From DASRHT01 sp035293765 (GTDB taxonomy: Bacteria; Chloroflexota; Ktedonobacteria; Ktedonobacterales; Ktedonobacteraceae), in NCBI GenBank assembly GCA_035293765.1, contig DATGMF010000003.1:1-64000 (forward strand): a stretch of DNA of 64,000 nucleotides. The letters run 5' to 3'. Both the position numbers and the translations under genes were made by a program. Below the pieces are notes generated by a model, which ran no database searches, was not told the DNA's origin, and saw only the letters and a program-made list of their open reading frames with translations. This document shows positions 43,145 through 52,294 of this stretch, one piece after another (the first letter of the stretch is position 1; every line of letters starts with the position of its first letter).

Positions 43145-44116
43145 ATGGCGATCAAGCCTACAACGCACACTGGCAGGCAACTGGACGTGTTGAAGATAGC
43201 ACAGGACGTTATCGCGCCCCTGCGTAAGGAGCCGTCGTTGCCGGTTGAGGCCGCGATGGGCTTCTTCACCGATACCAGCCTGTGCATCGGCTGCAAAGCC
43301 TGCGAGGTGGCCTGTAAACAGTGGAATCAACTGCCGGCCACCGAACCGGTATGGCGCGGCTCAAGCTACGACAATACCGGTCAGTTGGGCGCGACCACCT
43401 GGCGACATGTGCAATTTATCGAACAGATCGGGCGAGAGCGACCAACGACCACCGTCTCGCCTGATCTCCCGCTATTCAACGGCCAGACAAGCGAGGCTAG
43501 AGGCAACGGCGCTATTCCCAGTACGCCGCCGGGGACCGCGCTCCCGTTTTTTAGCAGCGACCGCTGGCTGATGCAGAGCGATGTCTGCAAGCACTGCGCC
43601 AATGCGCCCTGCCTGGAAGCCTGCCCCACGGGCGCAATCATTCGCACGGAATTCGACACGGTCTACGTGCAGCAGGATATCTGTAACGGCTGCGGCTATT
43701 GCATTGTGGCCTGTCCATTCGGCGTCATTGCTCGCGATGAGCAGGGAGATCATACAGCCCATAAATGCACCCTCTGCTACGACCGCTTGAAAGACGATCT
43801 GGAGCCAGCCTGCGCCAAAGCCTGCCCGACCGATTCTATCGTCTTCGGCGAAGTTGAACAGCTTAAACAACAGGCGCGGGAGCGCTTAGGAACGTTGCAG
43901 CAGCGAGGAGTCAAAGAGGCCAGACTTTACGGAGTTGACGATAACATCCTTGATGGCAGCCTCAACTCGTTCTTTCTCTTGCTGGACGAGCCCGAAGTAT
44001 ACAACCTGCCCAGCAACCCTCAGCGGCCCTCAAACAATGTCGTTCCGGCATCCCTGTGGACGATTCTGGCGGCGGCCATTATGGGCCTGATGGGGATACT
44101 TTTTTTCAGAGAGTAG
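43145..44116 (+). CDS. fdhB: Formate dehydrogenase iron-sulfur subunit
   Basis: 323 residues from the ATG at 43145, which has AAGGAG upstream; the frame is open earlier but that part lies in the repeat element. Four [4Fe-4S] clusters are indicated by CIGCKACEVACKQWNQL, CKHCANAPCLEACPTGAI, CNGCGYCIVACPFG and CTLCYDRL with PACAKACPTDSI. A single C-terminal hydrophobic helix (about 300-320) would tether it to the membrane, as in FdnH. It passes electrons from FdhA towards the NrfD-like subunit. Genes fdhA-fdhB-nrfD are collinear with about 75-115 bases between them, each gap holding a repeat copy. Confidence 0.93.
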   Translation: MAIKPTTHTGRQLDVLKIAQDVIAPLRKEPSLPVEAAMGFFTDTSLCIGCKACEVACKQWNQLPATEPVWRGSSYDNTGQLGATTWRHVQFIEQIGRERPTTTVSPDLPLFNGQTSEARGNGAIPSTPPGTALPFFSSDRWLMQSDVCKHCANAPCLEACPTGAIIRTEFDTVYVQQDICNGCGYCIVACPFGVIARDEQGDHTAHKCTLCYDRLKDDLEPACAKACPTDSIVFGEVEQLKQQARERLGTLQQRGVKEARLYGVDDNILDGSLNSFFLLLDEPEVYNLPSNPQRPSNNVVPASLWTILAAAIMGLMGILFFRE

Positions 44117-44215
44117 TTTCAATCCAGCAAGCGGGTCGAGCAGAACTATAACTGCTGCCGCATCTCTGAAGAGAGTATATTCATCGCGGTCTGAGGGGTC
44201 AATAGCAAATTATAG
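44117..44215 (-). repeat. Promoter-bearing structured repeat, copy 2 (divergent)
   Basis: The most diverged copy. On the minus strand: TTGACC (44197-44202), 17 bp, TATACT (44174-44179), then a core with stem GCGG/CCGC and inner hairpin AGCAG/CTGCT, ending GGATTGAAAC. It starts directly after the fdhB stop (44114-44116) and ends before the nrfD-like ribosome site. Compensatory changes in the inner hairpin relative to other copies support a folded structure. Confidence 0.7.
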
Positions 44216-44230
44216 TAGGGAGTATTTTTG

Positions 44231-45265
44231 ATGAAAGAGCTTATATCGGACGATACGATGGAGCAGCTAGCCGCGCTGACCACGGGCTACACTCCCGAGC
44301 CCGAAAAAGAGCTACAGGAGCCAACATATTATGATTATCCTGTGTTGAAGGCTCCTATCTGGCGCTGGGAGATCATCTGGTATTTCTTCTTCGGCGGCCT
44401 GGCGGCTGGCTGTTACGTGATTGCCAGCATCGCCGCGCTTTTCGGCTCAAAAGAAGATCGGGCCGTAGTTCGCACCGGCTATTATCTTTCGCTACTGGCT
44501 TTACTGCCCTGCCCGCCGCTTTTGATTAAAGACCTGGGACGTCCCGAGCGATTTTTGAATATGTTGCGCATCTTCAAGGTCAAGTCTCCCATGTCGATGG
44601 GCGTCTGGGGTCTGGTCAGCTTCTCATTGTTTAGCGGCGCGACGGCGGTCAACCAGGCCGCGCGCGATGGGCTATTGGGCAAATGGTGGGGAGCAAAGTT
44701 GCTGGCGAGCATACCGCAGAGGCTACTGGCGATGCCAGGCGCTCTGTTCGGGGTATTTCTGGGCGGCTACACCGGCGTCCTGCTAGCTGCAACAAGCGTC
44801 CCGCTCTGGTCGCGTAGCAAACTGCTGGGAGCCATCTTTGTCTCGTCGGCCATCTCTACCAGTTCCGCGCTGATCTCGCTGGTGCTGCGCATCGCTGGCG
44901 CGCCTGCCAGAACGCTGCATAAGCTGGAAAATCTGGAATGGATGGCGATGCTGGTCGAGATCGCGGGTCTGCTCGCGTTTTTACGCGGCTCCGGGCGAGC
45001 TGCGCGTCCGCTAGTGGGCACGGGTCCGACGGAACAGGGCAAAACCTTCTGGCGCTTCATGTTTGGCGGCGGTCTGGCCTTACCTTTGCTACTCCAGACG
45101 CTCACACTGCTGGGGCGACGTCCCGAGAAACGCCACACGGGCCGGGGATTACTGATCTCGCTGCTGGTATTGGTCGGCGGCTACTTCTTGCGCCGCACCA
45201 TCATCGAAGCCGGGCGCACTTCCAGCCAGGAAGCCCATACAACGTTGTGGAACGCAAAACGCTAA
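44231..45265 (+). CDS. NrfD/PsrC-type membrane subunit of formate dehydrogenase
   Basis: 344 residues from the ATG at 44231 (AGGGAG upstream). PIWRWEIIWYFFFGGLAAGC begins the first of eight to nine helices, followed by LLIKDLGRPERFLNMLRIFK and SPMSMGVWGL, typical of NrfD-family quinol-interacting subunits of molybdopterin oxidoreductases. It contains no obvious heme ligands, unlike the FdnI cytochrome b. It would connect formate oxidation to the quinone pool. The last helices and short basic tail are normal. A GC-rich hairpin follows. Confidence 0.88.
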   Translation: MKELISDDTMEQLAALTTGYTPEPEKELQEPTYYDYPVLKAPIWRWEIIWYFFFGGLAAGCYVIASIAALFGSKEDRAVVRTGYYLSLLALLPCPPLLIKDLGRPERFLNMLRIFKVKSPMSMGVWGLVSFSLFSGATAVNQAARDGLLGKWWGAKLLASIPQRLLAMPGALFGVFLGGYTGVLLAATSVPLWSRSKLLGAIFVSSAISTSSALISLVLRIAGAPARTLHKLENLEWMAMLVEIAGLLAFLRGSGRAARPLVGTGPTEQGKTFWRFMFGGGLALPLLLQTLTLLGRRPEKRHTGRGLLISLLVLVGGYFLRRTIIEAGRTSSQEAHTTLWNAKR

Positions 45266-45326
45266 TAGAGGAACGAAGGCAAGAGATAAGAACGAGAACG
45301 GTCAGGCACGCCTCAGGTTACTGACT

Positions 45327-45364
45327 GCGCCAGAGAGGGGATGCTAACGTTCGCTCTCTGGCGC
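45327..45364. terminator. Hairpin between convergent genes
   Basis: Perfect 11-bp stem GCGCCAGAGAG (45327-45337) with CTCTCTGGCGC (45354-45364). No T run, but it is well placed to end transcription from both sides. Confidence 0.65.
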
Positions 45365-45375
45365 TCCCCGCTGCT

Positions 45376-46125
45376 TTACCTCTGTCGCATCGCCCACCGC
45401 TGCATCGCTTCCCAGCGCCTGAACGCGATACGCACAAACTCCAGGCAGCGCTCCTCGATTTGAGCGAGCGAGGTATCAGGCGAGAAGGTAAACGACCAAC
45501 CGCCCCTATCTTCCACCAGAGACATCTGCCGGACCAGATTCTCGCGTGCAACCGTCCAGACACCACCGAAGCTTAGATCGTGCTGAACGACTGCCACAAC
45601 CACCTCATCTGCTCTCGCATCTTTCGTTGCGCGGCAGATCACTTCCGCTTTCTCGCGCAGAACCCCTGCCGCTTGCAGCGTGCGAGCGGGCCTCTCCATT
45701 GCCTCTTTAGAGATTGTATGCATCATAAAATCCCTTTCAGCTACTGCTGCAACACCTGCGGCGCCAGTATAATATAAGCGCAGAATGTCCTGTTGAATCG
45801 CGTCAATGGCCTCTCGCACGGCTGACGTTTTAAAAAACGGCAAAATATCGCCGACGCCCGCTTCATGGGCATCATGGATCAGGGCCAGCGTGACCAGGCG
45901 ATCACGTTTCTCCTGGGGGTAAGAGTGAAAAGAAGACCAGTAGAGTACCAGGAAAGCGACCGCAAGGGTATGCTGACCAACGTTCCAGCTACCAAATCCC
46001 GACACGCTATAAACCCGAGGAATGTTACAGATATTCATCAAGAAGTCGAGGTCGGGATGCTTAGAAACCTGCCCTAGCAGCCCTTGAGGAGTAAAAATCC
46101 GCTCGTAGTCAATTGACTCGTCCAT
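45376..46125 (-). CDS. HD-domain hydrolase (YfbR-like)
   Basis: 249 residues from the ATG at 46125, which has GGAGAGG upstream. The HD motif residues are visible as the His in NVGQHTLAVAF, the His-Asp pair in LALIHDAHEAGVGDI and further His/Asp residues downstream. Helices after residue 100 match the HD superfamily of metal-dependent phosphohydrolases, such as the 5'-deoxynucleotidase YfbR. RVYSVSGFGSWNVGQH resembles the entry part of those enzymes. A nucleotide or phosphoester substrate is likely but not determined. Its leader contains a 10-bp hairpin. Confidence 0.8.
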   Translation of the reverse strand: MDESIDYERIFTPQGLLGQVSKHPDLDFLMNICNIPRVYSVSGFGSWNVGQHTLAVAFLVLYWSSFHSYPQEKRDRLVTLALIHDAHEAGVGDILPFFKTSAVREAIDAIQQDILRLYYTGAAGVAAVAERDFMMHTISKEAMERPARTLQAAGVLREKAEVICRATKDARADEVVVAVVQHDLSFGGVWTVARENLVRQMSLVEDRGGWSFTFSPDTSLAQIEERCLEFVRIAFRRWEAMQRWAMRQR

Positions 46126-46491
46126 CAAGTTTCTGCCTCTCCAGCGGCAACGGCAACAAAGGAGAAGTTTTCAGCTTCTCCTTTGGCTCGGAAAAAAGTC
46201 ACTCACTCGCTTTTCTCCACGGCAAGCGACCTTCTTCATTATAGCATGTAAAATTCTCAATGGGCCGAGCCATGTGCAGGGCACTTAGCCAGAATCAGAT
46301 GAATGGCGAGCCGCTTGAGTCCATGACTAGCAGAGTATGACAAGGTTTTACAAAAACATATACTACAATTGTAGAACTTGTCAGACAGGCGCGCTTCAAC
46401 TTTTCCGCTACTACTTCGTACATGTTTGCGTACAGCGTGAGAAACCACAGCAGTCAACTTTATCCCAAGAGAGCAAAAGAGAGAAGAAAAT
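46126..46491. promoter_or_regulatory. Intergenic region with HD-gene hairpin and CDC48-gene promoter
   Basis: 366 bases without a gene. Hairpin AAAGGAGAAG/CTTCTCCTTT (46158-46167 with 46175-46184) lies in the leader of the minus-strand HD gene. For the plus-strand gene: ATGACA (46337-46342), 16 bp, TATACT (46359-46364), overlapping the palindrome CTACAATTGTAG (46363-46374), a possible operator at the transcription start. Confidence 0.5.
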
Positions 46492-49125
46492 ATGGCAAGT
46501 GATATCGGCAATGTTGGCGGCACCGATCCACGAACGAGAACGACCGCGAAGCTTTCGCCGCAGAGCAATACATCAACGACCAATACCAACGAAAACACTC
46601 CCACAGGCCCCCAGGCAAGCCAGGATAAGACAGAACAACAGAGCCAGCAGGCACCCGACAGAGTTGATAGCTTGCAACTGACGGTCATTGAGGGCTTCCA
46701 GGTTGGACGAGGGGCCGCGCGCATCGATCCCGGCGATATGGCCCTGCTAGGCTGTCAGGCGGGTGACATTGTATTAATCACGGGCGCCCGTACAACGGCG
46801 GCAAAGGTGGTGCCCAGCGCGATTGTTGACCGTGGTCAAAAAACCATCCAGATGGATAGCCAGGTACGCCAGAACAGCGCCTCCGGCCTGGGGGAACGCA
46901 TCACCATTCGCAAGGCGAAGGTGCAAAATGCTGAGAAAATTTCGTTGTTGCCCCTGAGCGGTGGCGCTCCCATCCAGGAGAGCGATCTCCAGTACATCGC
47001 CCGTTACATGGTCGGGCTGCCCGTGGCGATTGGCGATCTCTTGCGTATCGGCACGCCCGGTACGACGCCGCGCGAGTTTCTGATCATCGGCACAACGCCC
47101 GCTACGCCGAGCTATACCATTCGCAGGCAGACAACGGGCCAGCTTCCTATCGAGGAGCCACTGATCCCGGAGACCGATACCGAGGCCGTGCTGGTTCACG
47201 CTAAAACCGTTGTGCGAGCGCAGGTACGAGGCGCAACCAACAACACCCCGGGGCGCGTAAGCTACGAGGATATTGGCGGATTAGGCAAGGAACTTCAGCG
47301 CATCCGCGAAATGATCGAGTTGCCGCTGAAATATCCCGCCGTATTTGATCGTCTGGGTGTCGAACCCCCCAAAGGCGTCCTGCTCTACGGCCCGCCGGGA
47401 ACCGGCAAGACGCTGATCGCGCGCGTGGTGGCGGCAGAGAGCAACTCGGCTTTTTTCGTGATCAACGGCCCCGAAATTATCAATAAGTTCTACGGGGAGA
47501 GCGAATCGCGCCTGCGAGCCGTTTTCCAGGACGCGCAGAGGCGCGCGCCCAGCATCATCTTTATTGACGAACTGGATGCCCTCGCGCCCAAACGTGCGGA
47601 AACCGGCGGCGAGGTCGAGCGGCGCATCGTCGGTCAGTTACTGGCATTGATGGATGGTCTGGCCTCGCGTGGTCAGGTGGTGCTGATCGGCGCAACCAAC
47701 CAGCCCAACGCACTCGACCCGGCTATACGCCGCCCTGGGCGCTTTGATCGCGAGATATCATTGCGCGTACCTGATGTGCGTGGACGTCAGGAGATATTGC
47801 ACATTCATAGCCGGGACGCTGCTCTGGCTAACGACGTTGACCTGGCGCGGCTGGCCCAGTTGACCCCCGGCTTCGTCGGAGCCGACCTGGAGGCACTCTG
47901 CCGCGAGGCTGCCATGATCGCATTACGGCGAGTTCTGCCGCACATCGACTATCAGCGCGGCTACATCCCCTACGAAACGCTGGTCAACCTCAACATCACA
48001 ATGGCGGATTTCCAGGCGGCATTGCGAGAAATCGAGCCTTCAACCACGCGAGAAGTCTACGTCGAGGTGAGCGAGACTTCCTGGGATGATATCGGCGGCC
48101 TGCAAGATGTTAAAAATGCGCTGACAGAAGGGGTTGAATGGCCCCTCCGCTTCCCAGAGATTTACGCCAACGCGAAGGTCGAACCGCCGCGCGGCGTACT
48201 CTTCTCGGGACCGCCCGGATCTGGTAAAACCCTGATCGCCCGCGCCCTGGCGAATCAGTGCGAGGCCAGCTTCATCTCCATCAAAGGGCCAGAGCTGCTT
48301 TCCAAATGGGTTGGTGAGTCGGAGAAAGGGATACGCGAGATTTTTCGTCGCGCAAAGCAGGCTGCTCCCTGCCTCGTCTTCTTCGACGAGATCGATTCGC
48401 TGGCCCCACGGCGGGGCGGCAGCAACGATGGCAATGTGGGCGATAGAGTGATAGCGCAGCTCCTGACCGAGATGGATGGCATCGAAGGGCGCGAAGGGGT
48501 AATCGTACTGGCCGCCACCAATCGACCGGAACTGATCGATACGGCCTTGCTCCGTCCAGGACGCTTTGACCTGATCGTTGAATTGCAATATCCTGACGAG
48601 CGGGGGCGCGAGGACATTTTCGCGATCCACCTGCAAGGCAGACCGGTTGCGCCGAATGTGACGGTAGAAGAATTAGCCAGATTGACTCCGGGCCGTAGCG
48701 GAGCCGATATCGAGGCCATCTGCCGCCGTGCCGCTCTACTGGCATTACGCGACTGGATCACCCCCAAGCTCAGTCTGGGCCAGGTTCAGGTGACAGAGCA
48801 GACCTCTTTAGAGGGCCAGGAAGGCGCAGTAGCAACGTCTGATGCAGACAACCAACCTGCCACAGCAACCACGATGGAGAGCGCAGACCACACCGGCCCC
48901 CAGGTACCAGCGGGACGCTTCCAGATTCGTGCAGAGCACTTCGCTCGTGCCATCGATGAACAGCGAGACCGATACGCCGTTCAGGAGATGGCAGAGGAGC
49001 GGCGCGCGCGTGAAGAACGGGGACGGCAGCGACTACTGGAAATGGCCGCAGGCCGCGATAAAGAAAGCAAGCCACCACTGCGGGGCTTCCGTCTCTGGCT
49101 GGCACGGCTGTTTGGTTTAGTCTAA
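46492..49125 (+). CDS. CDC48/VCP-type tandem AAA ATPase
   Basis: 877 residues. A Gln/Thr-rich N-terminus is followed by a CDC48 N-domain (about 60-245, with GRGAARIDPGDMALLGCQAG). AAA domain D1 has Walker A GPPGTGKT at about 300, FIDELDALAPKR and ATNQPNALDPAIRRPGRFDR. D2 has GPPGSGKT at about 573, FFDEIDSLAPRRGG and ATNRPELIDTALLRPGRFDL. A C-terminal extension with an acidic/Gln-rich stretch and a basic helix completes it. Archaeal VAT and eukaryotic p97 share this layout; they unfold proteins as hexamers. It is longer than the usual 730-800 residues. Tail residues do not match the p97 HbYX motif. Confidence 0.93.
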   Translation: MASDIGNVGGTDPRTRTTAKLSPQSNTSTTNTNENTPTGPQASQDKTEQQSQQAPDRVDSLQLTVIEGFQVGRGAARIDPGDMALLGCQAGDIVLITGARTTAAKVVPSAIVDRGQKTIQMDSQVRQNSASGLGERITIRKAKVQNAEKISLLPLSGGAPIQESDLQYIARYMVGLPVAIGDLLRIGTPGTTPREFLIIGTTPATPSYTIRRQTTGQLPIEEPLIPETDTEAVLVHAKTVVRAQVRGATNNTPGRVSYEDIGGLGKELQRIREMIELPLKYPAVFDRLGVEPPKGVLLYGPPGTGKTLIARVVAAESNSAFFVINGPEIINKFYGESESRLRAVFQDAQRRAPSIIFIDELDALAPKRAETGGEVERRIVGQLLALMDGLASRGQVVLIGATNQPNALDPAIRRPGRFDREISLRVPDVRGRQEILHIHSRDAALANDVDLARLAQLTPGFVGADLEALCREAAMIALRRVLPHIDYQRGYIPYETLVNLNITMADFQAALREIEPSTTREVYVEVSETSWDDIGGLQDVKNALTEGVEWPLRFPEIYANAKVEPPRGVLFSGPPGSGKTLIARALANQCEASFISIKGPELLSKWVGESEKGIREIFRRAKQAAPCLVFFDEIDSLAPRRGGSNDGNVGDRVIAQLLTEMDGIEGREGVIVLAATNRPELIDTALLRPGRFDLIVELQYPDERGREDIFAIHLQGRPVAPNVTVEELARLTPGRSGADIEAICRRAALLALRDWITPKLSLGQVQVTEQTSLEGQEGAVATSDADNQPATATTMESADHTGPQVPAGRFQIRAEHFARAIDEQRDRYAVQEMAEERRAREERGRQRLLEMAAGRDKESKPPLRGFRLWLARLFGLV

Positions 49126-49128
49126 AGC

Positions 49129-49163
49129 AAAAGTAGCGGGACGTTCGTCAACGTCCCACTTTT
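49129..49163 (+). terminator. Terminator of the CDC48-like gene
   Basis: Stem GGGACGTT/AACGTCCC around CGTC, extended by AAAAGT/ACTTTT, running into T-rich sequence. Confidence 0.88.
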
Positions 49164-49285
49164 ATTATAAACGGAAAGTACGTCATTTGGGAAATGCTTT
49201 CTTATGCTAAAACTCATACTTGCACATATAAGACATACAGTAATGCACGTTTGCAGAGCTTTTGCTCTTTGCCAGTACCATGCAC

Positions 49286-49314
49286 TTACAAAATATAGGC
49301 AACTATGATATAAT
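49286..49314 (+). promoter_or_regulatory. Promoter upstream of the small protein and GAF-PAS kinase
   Basis: TTACAA (49286-49291), 17 bp, TATAAT (49309-49314), about 40 bases before the first start codon. Confidence 0.75.
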
Positions 49315-49353
49315 AAATAACGGAGAGAGTCCTAAGCAGCGAAGGGAGGCTAC

Positions 49354-49732
49354 AATGTCAGATGTCTATGACAACTCCTCTTCCGTCTCCCGTAAGCAAG
49401 TGACAGAGTTGTACTTGAAAGCCATACGGTTGATCGACGAGCGAGTGGCCCCATATCTGGGAAAAGCGACCACCCGTGCTCTGGTACAGGGGGCTGCCAG
49501 ACGAGTGACTAACGAGTACCCATTCCTTCATTGTCTGATTAAGCAACCCTATACCGATTTAGAGCCATCAATCATTCAGGAGCATCTTTCCGGCATCACA
49601 GCAGCGGAACTGACCACCGGGCTTAACGCGCTTTTGGACGAGTGTTTCGCCGGATTGCGAGAACTTACCGGGGATTTGATCGTGCCTCCTTTACACCAGG
49701 AGGTCGCCGACCAGTTGAGGCAGCTACAATAA
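49354..49732 (+). CDS. Conserved small helical protein preceding a histidine kinase
   Basis: 125 residues from the ATG at 49354, which has AGGGAGG upstream. It is predicted mostly helical, with no transmembrane segment and no recognised motif. The middle reads LGKATTRALVQGAARRVTNE. It ends 13 bases before the sensor kinase gene, so both are likely made together; a regulatory or signalling partnership is inference. Function unknown. Confidence 0.7.
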
Positions 49733-49745
49733 CTAAAGGAGCATC

Positions 49746-51533
49746 ATGGAGAGTAGCGTACAGTCAGAGTCACAAATCCGAGATGGCACGCACCGCTCTC
49801 CGAGGGTATACAGCGGAGACCACCTTCCTGCGATACGCCGCGAACTGGAGTATATCAACAGGATTGGCAAGCGGTTTGTAGCCGCGATTGATCGCTTCCA
49901 GGTTCACCGCGCTCTCTTAGCGGCTCTACAAGAGCTTTATAGCTTCTCCGCCTGTTGTATTCTTCTCAAAAGTGATCCATACGAACTGTTCATTATTCCT
50001 TGTTACCCCCTTGATGCCGCTTTTTTAGAGAGCATGATCCTGCGCATCGCCAGCGCCGCCAGCGCGATTGATTTTCCAGCTATTGATGTCTCTCAGCTTA
50101 CCCGAACAGCCTACTTTGACGCTCCAGACGAACTGGCTCAGACGCGAACTCCGGGCAGTAGCATCAGCACCCAGATCGGGGCGTGCTTAAACATTCCTTT
50201 GACGGTTGAGAATCGCATCATCGGTATGTTGAGCCTGTTCGATGAGGAGCCGGGCATGTTTGACGCGGAACTGCTGCAAACAAGCACAATGATCGCCGAC
50301 TATGCGGCGGTCGCCCTGGAAAACGTGCGCCTGAGGGAGCGCGAGAATGCGCTGTGGCGGGACGCTGAGCTTGAACGCCAGCGGCTGGAGCTGATTATCC
50401 GCAGCATGGCTGAGGGGCTATTGATCACCGATGCACGCGGCGCCATTAAGTCACTCAACAACTCGGCGCAGCAATTGCTGGCGCAGGCGCAGATTGATTT
50501 TACGCCCGATATCCCATTACACCAGTTAGCCGAGATGAGCAGCGTCCCCTGGCTTCCCCGGTTGACGGAGATCATCGATATGGCGTTGCGGGGCAAAACC
50601 GTCACCAATCAGGAGTTGGTGGCAGGCTTGAGCAGCGAGGCAGGTGAGACGGTGGCGCTTACGCTCAGTATCAGCGCGGCCCCCCTTCACGATGCCAGCG
50701 GCACATCGCGCCCAATCGGCGTGGTGGCAGTGCTGAACGACGTGACCTCGAACAAACAGGTCGAGCGTATGAAAGACGAGTTTGTTTCCGTGGTTTCGCA
50801 CGAATTGCGCACTCCGCTAACGGCGATCAAAGGCTACACCCAACACCTGGTACGCCGCATCGAACGGCGTATACGCAAGCTCCACACCACACAGACGCCG
50901 CCCGCATCGAACGGAGAGCTTCCTGAAAGCTACGACCTGCGCAGCCTGAACATCGTACAAAGCCAGACGGAACATCTGGAGCGCCTGGTCAACGATCTGC
51001 TCGATCTTTCGCAGGTCCAATGGGGCCAGCTAAAACTGAACTACACCACTTTTTATCTCGCCGACGTGTTGGCTGAGCATGTACGCTCGGCACAGGCCAG
51101 CGCCGAACAACACAGGATTCGTCTCGATATTCAGGTAGCGAGCTCAAAGATTACCGCCGATAGCGTGCGTATAGGCCAGGTCATCGGCAATATCCTGGAT
51201 AATGCGGTCAAGTACTCTCCCCACGGTGGTCAGGTCATTGTACGTTTGACGGAGCAGGACGGGGATTACCTGGTAAGCGTTCTTGATGAAGGAGTAGGGG
51301 TCAGTCCAGAACATTATGCTCACATCTTCGAGCGTTTCTATCGGGTACATAATACAGCCAGCCACCAGTATACGGGGATCGGGCTGGGCCTTTATGTTGC
51401 CAAAGCCATCATCGACGGGCACGGGGGGCGCATCTGGTTCACCAGCAACCAGGGCATCGGCAGCACCTTCCACTTCACCCTCCCACATACTCCACAAGAC
51501 AAAGCGCCAGAAGACGCATCAGGCAATGTTTAA
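49746..51533 (+). CDS. GAF-PAS sensor histidine kinase
   Basis: 595 residues, soluble. A GAF domain (about 45-195) with GACLNIPLTVENRIIGMLSL is followed by a PAS domain (about 210-335, with MAEGLLITDARGAIKSLNNS). The HisKA box is VSHELRTPLTAIKG with phospho-acceptor His352. The ATPase domain has ILDNAVKYSPHGG, DEGVGVSPEHYAHIFERF and GIGLGLYVAKAI. No response regulator is adjacent, so the partner is elsewhere. AAAGGAG precedes the ATG. Confidence 0.93.
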   Translation: MESSVQSESQIRDGTHRSPRVYSGDHLPAIRRELEYINRIGKRFVAAIDRFQVHRALLAALQELYSFSACCILLKSDPYELFIIPCYPLDAAFLESMILRIASAASAIDFPAIDVSQLTRTAYFDAPDELAQTRTPGSSISTQIGACLNIPLTVENRIIGMLSLFDEEPGMFDAELLQTSTMIADYAAVALENVRLRERENALWRDAELERQRLELIIRSMAEGLLITDARGAIKSLNNSAQQLLAQAQIDFTPDIPLHQLAEMSSVPWLPRLTEIIDMALRGKTVTNQELVAGLSSEAGETVALTLSISAAPLHDASGTSRPIGVVAVLNDVTSNKQVERMKDEFVSVVSHELRTPLTAIKGYTQHLVRRIERRIRKLHTTQTPPASNGELPESYDLRSLNIVQSQTEHLERLVNDLLDLSQVQWGQLKLNYTTFYLADVLAEHVRSAQASAEQHRIRLDIQVASSKITADSVRIGQVIGNILDNAVKYSPHGGQVIVRLTEQDGDYLVSVLDEGVGVSPEHYAHIFERFYRVHNTASHQYTGIGLGLYVAKAIIDGHGGRIWFTSNQGIGSTFHFTLPHTPQDKAPEDASGNV

Positions 51534-51558
51534 GAGTCATACATAGCGATCCAGGTAA

Positions 51559-52083
51559 TCAGGTCCGTAACGTGTGCAGCAGATCGCTGGGGCTGAAGCC
51601 GAAATGGTCAAGGAGATAGGAATAGCCAAAGGGCGTAAAGTGAATTCTCGCCCAGGTTGCGCGCAAATTCTGGATAGTACGTAAGATGCGCACCTCACCC
51701 CAGAGGGGATGACGTAAATCGCTCAAGGCATTGACCAGGTCGCCTGTACTTGTCAGGAGCACGCCGCAAGAGACTACCAGGATCTGAACAAAGAGATTAT
51801 GCGAAAGAGTTACAGGACTGAGGGACGTGAATAAGCCAATGTAGAGGACCATCCCTGATACGATGGCGGGACAGAGGAGATCAAGCCAGATATACAGGAC
51901 CGAGGGTTCATGCAAAAACAGGATCGTCACTCCCAGCGGGCCAATTGCCCAGCCCACCAGGGGACCATGTCGGAAGAGGGTAACCAGCAAATGCGCGCAC
52001 CTGAAGAGAGCCAACCAGAGCACTACAAAAACTACTAACCCCAGATAGCTGTTCACATGGAAGCTGGTAAGCGTATGTGGCAT
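51559..52083 (-). CDS. Multi-pass membrane protein of unknown function
   Basis: 174 residues from the ATG at 52083, preceded by GAGGAG; the frame continues upstream, but only through the repeat element. Four hydrophobic segments (about 10-30, 42-62, 70-92, 96-118) are followed by a soluble C-terminal part (WARIHFTPFGYSYLLDHFGF). I recognise no family. Confidence 0.65.
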   Translation of the reverse strand: MPHTLTSFHVNSYLGLVVFVVLWLALFRCAHLLVTLFRHGPLVGWAIGPLGVTILFLHEPSVLYIWLDLLCPAIVSGMVLYIGLFTSLSPVTLSHNLFVQILVVSCGVLLTSTGDLVNALSDLRHPLWGEVRILRTIQNLRATWARIHFTPFGYSYLLDHFGFSPSDLLHTLRT

Positions 52084-52138
52084 GGACAATCTCCTCACAC
52101 TCCTGCTTCTAATCAATGTATAGAAGCAATCCCTAATA

Positions 52139-52236
52139 CATTCCCACTTGACATCTTCGGGTTTGATGCTATACTTCTCCTCAAGGGAGGCGGCAGGAGC
52201 AGCGGCTAGCTCGACCCGCTTGAGGATACTGAAACT
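52139..52236 (+). repeat. Promoter-bearing structured repeat, copy 3
   Basis: TTGACA (52148-52153), 16 bp, TATACT (52170-52175), then a core with a perfect 8-bp outer stem, TCCTCAAG (52178-52185) with CTTGAGGA (52219-52226), an inner GAGC/GCTC hairpin and the end GATACTGAAAC. It lies between pcm (about 60 bases away) and the minus-strand membrane protein gene. Confidence 0.8.
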
Positions 52237-52294
52237 GATTATATTATAAGCCAACGATAGCTCTCCGCGCAATTATCACGGCCATAATCTGGAA

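Noticed and set aside
43022..52272. Repeat copies as coding sequence giving similar peptides (FSILKRV...LEEKYSI...DVKW) at the start of two downstream genes
   Set aside because: The peptide appears in two copies because the DNA is similar; in the other two copies the frame has stops. Downstream starts have much better ribosome sites (AAGGAG at 43145, GAGGAG at 52083).
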